Origin: JBBSQE01 sp038258095 | GTDB taxonomy: Bacteria; Actinomycetota; Thermoleophilia; Solirubrobacterales; 70-9 | NCBI GenBank assembly: GCA_038258095.1 | Contig: JBBSQE010000099.1 | Coordinates: 1-11,287, forward strand | Direction: 5' to 3' | DNA length: 11,287 nt | Shown: positions 5,904 through 11,287 of the stretch, piece by piece | How the letters are laid out: every line of letters begins with the position of its first letter | Numbering within the stretch: the stretch's first letter is position 1 | Program-made: the position numbers and the translations under genes | The notes under the pieces: model-generated | The model's database searches: none | Told to the model about the DNA's origin: nothing | What the model saw: only the letters and a program-made list of their open reading frames with translations

Positions 5904-6019
5904 CCGGGCGAGCGGACCGGCGGTGGCGACTTCGCGAATGCCGCGGATCCCCTCTTGGCGGCTAACCGACGCACGCAGGCGGATGCCCACCCTGGCGCCG
6001 GATCCGATCCAGCCGCGAA

Positions 6020-6025
6020 TATGTA
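6020..6025 (+). promoter_or_regulatory. Candidate -10 box for the signalling cluster
   Basis: TATGTA in the locally AT-rich GCGAATATGTAG lies 5 nt before the ATG at 6031, which fits a leaderless transcript starting at the ATG. The alternative ribosome site AGGG (6025-6028) is only 2 nt from the ATG. No clear -35 is seen. Confidence 0.35.
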
Positions 6026-6030
6026 GGGCG

Positions 6031-6387
6031 ATGACCCAGCGACTCCTGATCGTCGACGACCACGAGGGGTTTCGTCGCACGGCGCGGCGGACGCTCGCCC
6101 GCCAGGGGTGGACCGTCGTCGGCGAGGCTCGCGACGGCGCCACCGGCCTCGAGTGCGCCGACCGGCTCAGCCCCGAGGTCGTGCTCCTCGACATCGGCCT
6201 ACCCGACATGAGCGGCCTCGATGTCGCCGAGCAGCTGCACCGCACCCACCCCGACATCGCGATCGTGATGATCTCGACGCAGGAGCGCGGTGACTACGAT
6301 GAGATCGCCAGCGACCGCGGCGCCCGGGGATTCCTTTCGAAGATGGAGCTGAGCGGGCCGGCGCTCGAGGAGCTGTTGGCCCAATAG
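6031..6387 (+). CDS. Single-domain response regulator (receiver-only protein)
   Basis: 118 residues forming one complete CheY-like receiver. Acidic pocket Asp9-Asp10 (LLIVDDHEG), phosphoacceptor Asp54 (VVLLDIGLPDMSG), switch Ser82/Thr83 (VMISTQ) and conserved Lys104 (GFLSKMEL) are all present, so phosphorylation should be possible. There is no DNA-binding or enzymatic output domain: the protein ends at ALEELLAQ, just after helix 5. Its sequence resembles receivers of NarL-type regulators more than CheY. It lies 92 nt upstream of a histidine kinase on the same strand and is probably co-transcribed. It could be a phosphate sink, a shuttle to another partner, or a relic of a longer hybrid protein. 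Confidence 0.9.
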   Translation: MTQRLLIVDDHEGFRRTARRTLARQGWTVVGEARDGATGLECADRLSPEVVLLDIGLPDMSGLDVAEQLHRTHPDIAIVMISTQERGDYDEIASDRGARGFLSKMELSGPALEELLAQ

Positions 6388-6465
6388 AAGCAGCGAGTCC
6401 GGGACAGATCGCCAACGCAGTCGCCGCGAGGGTCGGCAAAGCCTCCGGCACGGCCGAGGCCTACC

Positions 6466-6471
6466 GAGGAG
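6466..6471 (+). promoter_or_regulatory. Shine-Dalgarno site fixing the kinase GTG start
   Basis: GAGGAG lies 8 nt before the GTG at 6480. It is one of the best ribosome sites in the window and supports that start, although the same frame is open for at least 31 codons upstream. Confidence 0.7.
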
Positions 6472-6479
6472 CGGTCCGG

Positions 6480-7916
6480 GTGCTGATCGAGGTCCTCGAC
6501 CTCGCCGTTTCGACGGCCTGGGAGGCGCGAGACGACGACGCGGGGGAGAGCGTCCTGCACCCGGAGTCGATGCGCTGGGACGAGGACCCCGCGATCGCGG
6601 AGTTCGCCCGGCTCACGGGGGAGGTCACGTTCGCCCGCGGAGAGGGCCTGCCCGGCCGGGTCTGGGAATCCGGCGAGGCGATGTGGATCGACGACGTGAC
6701 CACCGACGAGAATTTTCCGCGCCGCGAGGCGGCGAAGGCGGCGGGTCTGCGGTCCGCCGTGTGCATGCCAGTTCGCAGCGAACGCGGCGTGATCGCCGTC
6801 CTGGAGGGCTTCATGATCGGCCGCAGAGAGATCGATCACGATCTCGTGCCCGTCCTCGGGATGATGGGGGTGGGCCTCGGCCAGCTGATCGAGCGCCACC
6901 GCGCCGAGCGCTCCGAGGACGATGTCGAGCGCCGGCACCGGGCGATTCTCAGCTCGTCCCGGGACGGAGTCATCACGATGAACGCCAGCGGTGAGGTCGT
7001 CGAGTTCAACCCGGCGGCCGAGAAGATCTTCGGCTTCACCTCACTGGAGGCAGTCGGGAACCCGGTGGCCGACCTGATCATCCCGCCGGCTCGTCGCGAG
7101 GCCCACCGAAGCGGGCTGAAGCGATACCTCGAGACCGGCGAGGCCAAGCTGCTCGGTCGCCGTACCGAGATCGACGCGGTCGACTCGCGCGGCCGGCAGT
7201 TTCCGGTGGAGCTGACGATCACGGAGATCGACACGCCGGGCGAGCCGATGTTCACCGCCTTCCTGCGCGACATCACCGACCGGCTGCGATCCGAGCGAGA
7301 GCTGCGGGAGTCGCGGCGCCGGCTGGTCGAGGCGGCCGATGCCGGGCGGCGCCAAATCGAGCGGGATCTGCACGACGGGGCGCAGAACCAACTCGTCAGC
7401 GTCGCGATGTCGCTCGGGGGCGCGAGGACGGCGCTCGAGTCCGACCCCGCGGAGGCGGCGGAGATGCTCGATGAGGTCAGCGCCGACCTCGAGCAGGCGA
7501 TCACCGAGCTCCGTGAGCTCGCCCGTGGCATCCACCCGGCGATCCTCACCGAGGGCGGCCTGACCCCGGCGCTGCAGGGGCTCGCCAGGCGCAGCACCAT
7601 CCCGGTCCGCCTCGGCGACGTGCCCGACGGGCGTTTCCCCCCGCGGGTCGAGGCGGCCGCTTACTTCATCGCCACCGAGGCGCTGACCAACGCGGCCCGG
7701 CACGCGGCCGGCGCCGACCGGGTCGAGATCGAGATGGCGGTGACCGATGGGGCGCTCATCGTCGAGGTGTCCGACGACGGCCCTGGAGGCGCGAACGTTG
7801 AAGGCGGGGGCCTGCGCGGGCTCGCCGACCGTGTAGCGGCGCTCGGGGGGACCTTCGAGGTCGACAGCCCGCCCGGCTCCGGCACTAGGCTGCGGGCCGC
7901 GATGCCATGCGAGTAG
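6480..7916 (+). CDS. GAF-PAS sensor histidine kinase, NarL/DesK (HisKA_3) type
   Basis: 478 residues, no TM helix, so a cytoplasmic sensor. Domains: GAF (about 1-140, with GEGLPGRVWESGEAMWI and AGLRSAVCMPVRSERGVIAV), PAS (about 150-268, with DGVITMNASGEVVEFNPAAE and FLRDITDR), a coiled linker (269-290), HisKA_3 with phosphoacceptor His298 in ERDLHDGAQNQLV, and HATPase (about 385-476) with N-box EALTNAARHA (399-408), G1 DDGPGG (432-437) and G2 GGGLRGLADR. All catalytic elements look intact. Binding of a ligand, redox cue or cofactor by GAF or PAS is expected, but the ligand is unknown; no haem or flavin signature stands out. It autophosphorylates and passes phosphate to a receiver. Its last codons overlap the LuxR regulator start by 10 nt, so the two are almost certainly a cognate pair. 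Confidence 0.93.
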   Translation: MLIEVLDLAVSTAWEARDDDAGESVLHPESMRWDEDPAIAEFARLTGEVTFARGEGLPGRVWESGEAMWIDDVTTDENFPRREAAKAAGLRSAVCMPVRSERGVIAVLEGFMIGRREIDHDLVPVLGMMGVGLGQLIERHRAERSEDDVERRHRAILSSSRDGVITMNASGEVVEFNPAAEKIFGFTSLEAVGNPVADLIIPPARREAHRSGLKRYLETGEAKLLGRRTEIDAVDSRGRQFPVELTITEIDTPGEPMFTAFLRDITDRLRSERELRESRRRLVEAADAGRRQIERDLHDGAQNQLVSVAMSLGGARTALESDPAEAAEMLDEVSADLEQAITELRELARGIHPAILTEGGLTPALQGLARRSTIPVRLGDVPDGRFPPRVEAAAYFIATEALTNAARHAAGADRVEIEMAVTDGALIVEVSDDGPGGANVEGGGLRGLADRVAALGGTFEVDSPPGSGTRLRAAMPCE

Positions 7917-8551
7917 TGATCGCCGAGGACTCCGTGCTGCTGCGCGAGGGTGCCGCGCGTCTGCTCACCGACGCCGGCATCGAGGTCGTCGGGCAGGCCG
8001 GCGACGGCGAGGAGTTGCTTCGCAAGGTCCGGGGCCACAAGCCCGACGTCGCGATCGTCGACATCCGCATGCCGCCTGACCATGTCGACGAGGGGCTGCG
8101 GGCGGCCGAGACAATCCGCGAGGAGCTTCCCGACACGGGGATCCTGATCCTCTCCCAATACATCGAGGAGCACTACGTCATGGACCTGATGTCCGCGGGG
8201 ACCGAGGGCGTCGGCTACCTCCTCAAGGACCGGATCGCGGACGTCGAGCGCTTCGTCGACGCCGTCGGCCGCGTCGCCGAGGGCGGGTCTGTCCTCGACC
8301 CCGAGGTTGTCCAGCAGATGCTCGGCCGCAGCCGCGAATCGGGCCCGGTCGACGACCTGACGGCGCGCGAGCGCGAGGTCCTCGAGGCGATGGCCGAGGG
8401 CCTCGGCAACCGCGCCATCTCCGAGCGCCTCTTCCTCTCCGAGCGTGCCGTCGAACGCCACGTGACCGCGATCTTCTCGAAGCTCGGGCTCTCGGCGGCA
8501 GACGGCGGGCACCGCCGCGTCCTCGCGGTCCTCGCGTTTCTGCGCGACTGA
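7907..8551 (+). CDS. LuxR/NarL-family DNA-binding response regulator
   Basis: 214 residues. The receiver (1-120) has acidic Glu7-Asp8, phosphoacceptor Asp52 (VAIVDIRMPP), Ser83 (LILSQY) and Lys107 (YLLKDR). A linker (121-148) leads to a LuxR-type four-helix HTH (about 149-212): LTAREREVLEAMAEGLGNRAI, then LFLSERAVERHVTAIFSKLGL. On phosphorylation it should dimerise and bind DNA as an activator or repressor. The ATG lies inside the kinase reading frame (10-nt overlap), indicating translational coupling. No target promoter can be named, but autoregulation of the cluster is plausible. The stop codon lies in a hairpin. Confidence 0.94.
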   Translation: MRVVIAEDSVLLREGAARLLTDAGIEVVGQAGDGEELLRKVRGHKPDVAIVDIRMPPDHVDEGLRAAETIREELPDTGILILSQYIEEHYVMDLMSAGTEGVGYLLKDRIADVERFVDAVGRVAEGGSVLDPEVVQQMLGRSRESGPVDDLTAREREVLEAMAEGLGNRAISERLFLSERAVERHVTAIFSKLGLSAADGGHRRVLAVLAFLRD

Positions 8552-8582
8552 CCAACGCCGAATGCTCGGCTCGGCTGGTCAG
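8548..8582 (+). terminator. Hairpin spanning the LuxR regulator stop codon
   Basis: CTGACCA (8548-8554) pairs with TGGTCAG (8576-8582). After a 2-nt bulge, GCCGA (8557-8561) pairs with TCGGC (8571-8575), giving a 12-bp stem with a 9-nt loop. The TGA stop (8549-8551) is in the left arm. No T-run follows. It probably ends the signalling transcript, which converges on glnN. Confidence 0.6.
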
Positions 8583-8589
8583 GGCGGCC

Positions 8590-8621
8590 GAAACGCGAAA
8601 CGCCCGCCGGCTGGGCGGGCG
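8590..8621 (-). terminator. Intrinsic terminator of glnN
   Basis: A perfect 8-bp GC stem (CGCCCGCC, 8601-8608; GGCGGGCG, 8614-8621) with a 5-nt loop lies 26 nt past the glnN stop. Read on the minus strand it is followed by TTTCGCGTTTCG, a weak T-rich tail. The hairpin may also act on readthrough from the plus strand. Confidence 0.75.
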
Positions 8622-8647
8622 CTCGGGTAACTTCGTTCATTCGACTC

Positions 8648-10789
<2,142 letters not shown>

Positions 10790-10967
10790 CTGCGGGTCAG
10801 TTCCTCCATGACGGCAACGCGCTGGAGCACTTCGTCGGCGCGCTGCGGTGTCGGTCGTTGGGTGGGGCGAAAGCGAGAACTGGAGCGTACTTCGCGAGCG
10901 CTGATCGGGCCTTTGTACCGGCGTACAACCTTCCCGAGCGCCGGTTGTCCCCGGTGTAGGACGGACG
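10790..10967 (-). promoter_or_regulatory. glnN: glnN upstream region with palindrome
   Basis: 178 bp between glnN and the cold-shock gene terminator. TTGTAC (10913-10918) and GTACAA (10923-10928) form a 6-4-6 palindrome about 124 bp before the ATG. A nearby ACAACC/GGTTGT pair, starting at 10925, adds a second inverted repeat sharing one arm. On the minus strand TACGCT, about 30 bp downstream of the palindrome, fits a TAnnnT -10. A nitrogen regulator site is possible, but it does not clearly match the actinobacterial GlnR consensus. Confidence 0.4.
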
Positions 10968-10999
10968 AAAAAACGGCGCCCGCCGTGAGGCGGACGCCG
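10968..10999 (-). terminator. Intrinsic terminator of the cold-shock gene
   Basis: An 11-bp stem with one U-G wobble (arms 10974-10984 and 10989-10999) and a 4-nt loop is followed, on the minus strand, by six T residues (10968-10973). This is a textbook terminator 36 nt after the stop codon and separates this gene from glnN. Confidence 0.92.
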
Positions 11000-11035
11000 C
11001 AGAAACGCAGCTCTCTTGGTGCGAGAGCGGGCCTG

Positions 11036-11239
11036 CTACTGCTGCTCGACGCTTGCCGCGGCCGGGCCCTTGGGCCCGTCCTCGGACTCGTAGCTCACCT
11101 TCGCACCCTCCTGGAGGGACTTGAATCCCTCGCCGAGGATGGCGCTGTGATGTACGAAAACGTCCTTCGAGCCGTCATCGGGCGTGATGAACCCGTAGCC
11201 CTTCTCGTCTGAGAACCACTTCACTGTTCCTGTAGGCAT
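11036..11239 (-). CDS. Cold-shock domain protein (CspA family)
   Basis: 67 residues, a single OB-fold cold-shock domain that binds single-stranded RNA and DNA and melts mRNA structure. RNP1 is KGYGFITP (residues 13-20) and RNP2 is VFVHHSAI; the N-terminal GTVKWF is canonical, as is the short C-terminal tail. The ATG has GGAGG (11244-11248) 4 nt upstream. Only 48 bp of upstream sequence is in the window, so promoter and any cold-responsive leader cannot be judged. It has its own strong terminator, hence is monocistronic. Which Csp paralogue it is cannot be decided. Confidence 0.96.
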   Translation of the reverse strand: MPTGTVKWFSDEKGYGFITPDDGSKDVFVHHSAILGEGFKSLQEGAKVSYESEDGPKGPAAASVEQQ

Positions 11240-11287
11240 TTTGCCTCCGCTTCATGTGCTGCGAACGCGGAGTGATGCCAAAAGGAC

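Noticed and set aside
6294..6938. 214-codon minus-strand frame over the receiver-kinase junction
   Set aside because: It is antisense to the receiver, the GAF domain and the strong kinase ribosome site, with no recognisable motif.
8589..8602. Tandem CGAAACG x2 between the LuxR regulator and glnN
   Set aside because: Only two short units; it is simply the T-rich tail of the glnN terminator read on the other strand.

Overview
The window is very GC-rich, with GC-rich third codon positions, many GTG/TTG starts and few strong Shine-Dalgarno sites. Together with a type III glutamine synthetase, a DUF2510 protein, a PadR regulator and NarL-type two-component genes, this points to a high-GC actinobacterium. 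A Thermoleophilia (Solirubrobacterales-like) source is my best guess, inferred from gene flavour and not proven. No rRNA, tRNA, CRISPR array, transposase or phage gene is visible.

Layout. (1) 1-1167, minus strand: a small lipoprotein and, 19 nt downstream, the first 220 codons of a DHA2-type MFS efflux pump that runs off the left edge. (2) 1351-2160, plus: a one-membrane-span protein with a DUF2510 domain, a Pro/Glu-rich linker and a pilin-like exported C-terminus. (3) 2167-4345, minus: a two-gene copper operon, an exported amicyanin-like cupredoxin followed by a Tat-exported multicopper oxidase (laccase type). (4) 4346-4741: a 396-bp divergent regulatory region rich in inverted repeats. (5) 4742-5872, plus: a PadR repressor with an AT-hook-like N-terminal extension, then an SRPBCC small-molecule-binding protein whose stop codon lies in a 19-bp hairpin. 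(6) 6031-8551, plus: a signalling cluster of a receiver-only protein, a GAF-PAS histidine kinase and a LuxR/NarL response regulator. (7) 8648-11239, minus: glnN (type III glutamine synthetase) and a cold-shock protein, each followed by a terminator.

How the genes may work together. The cupredoxin and oxidase look like a secreted electron-transfer pair, with the divergent PadR as their likely controller. The kinase probably phosphorylates the LuxR regulator encoded in the overlapping reading frame, while the receiver-only protein may compete for phosphate or report to another partner. The glutamine synthetase and cold-shock genes are core-type functions.

The points most worth a second look are: the leucine at the type 1 copper axial position of the oxidase; the Cys-bearing insertion in the cupredoxin; the DUF2510-membrane-pilin chimera; the stop-codon-embedded hairpins; and the inverted-repeat element in the copper/PadR promoter region. 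I see no clearly new multi-gene system.
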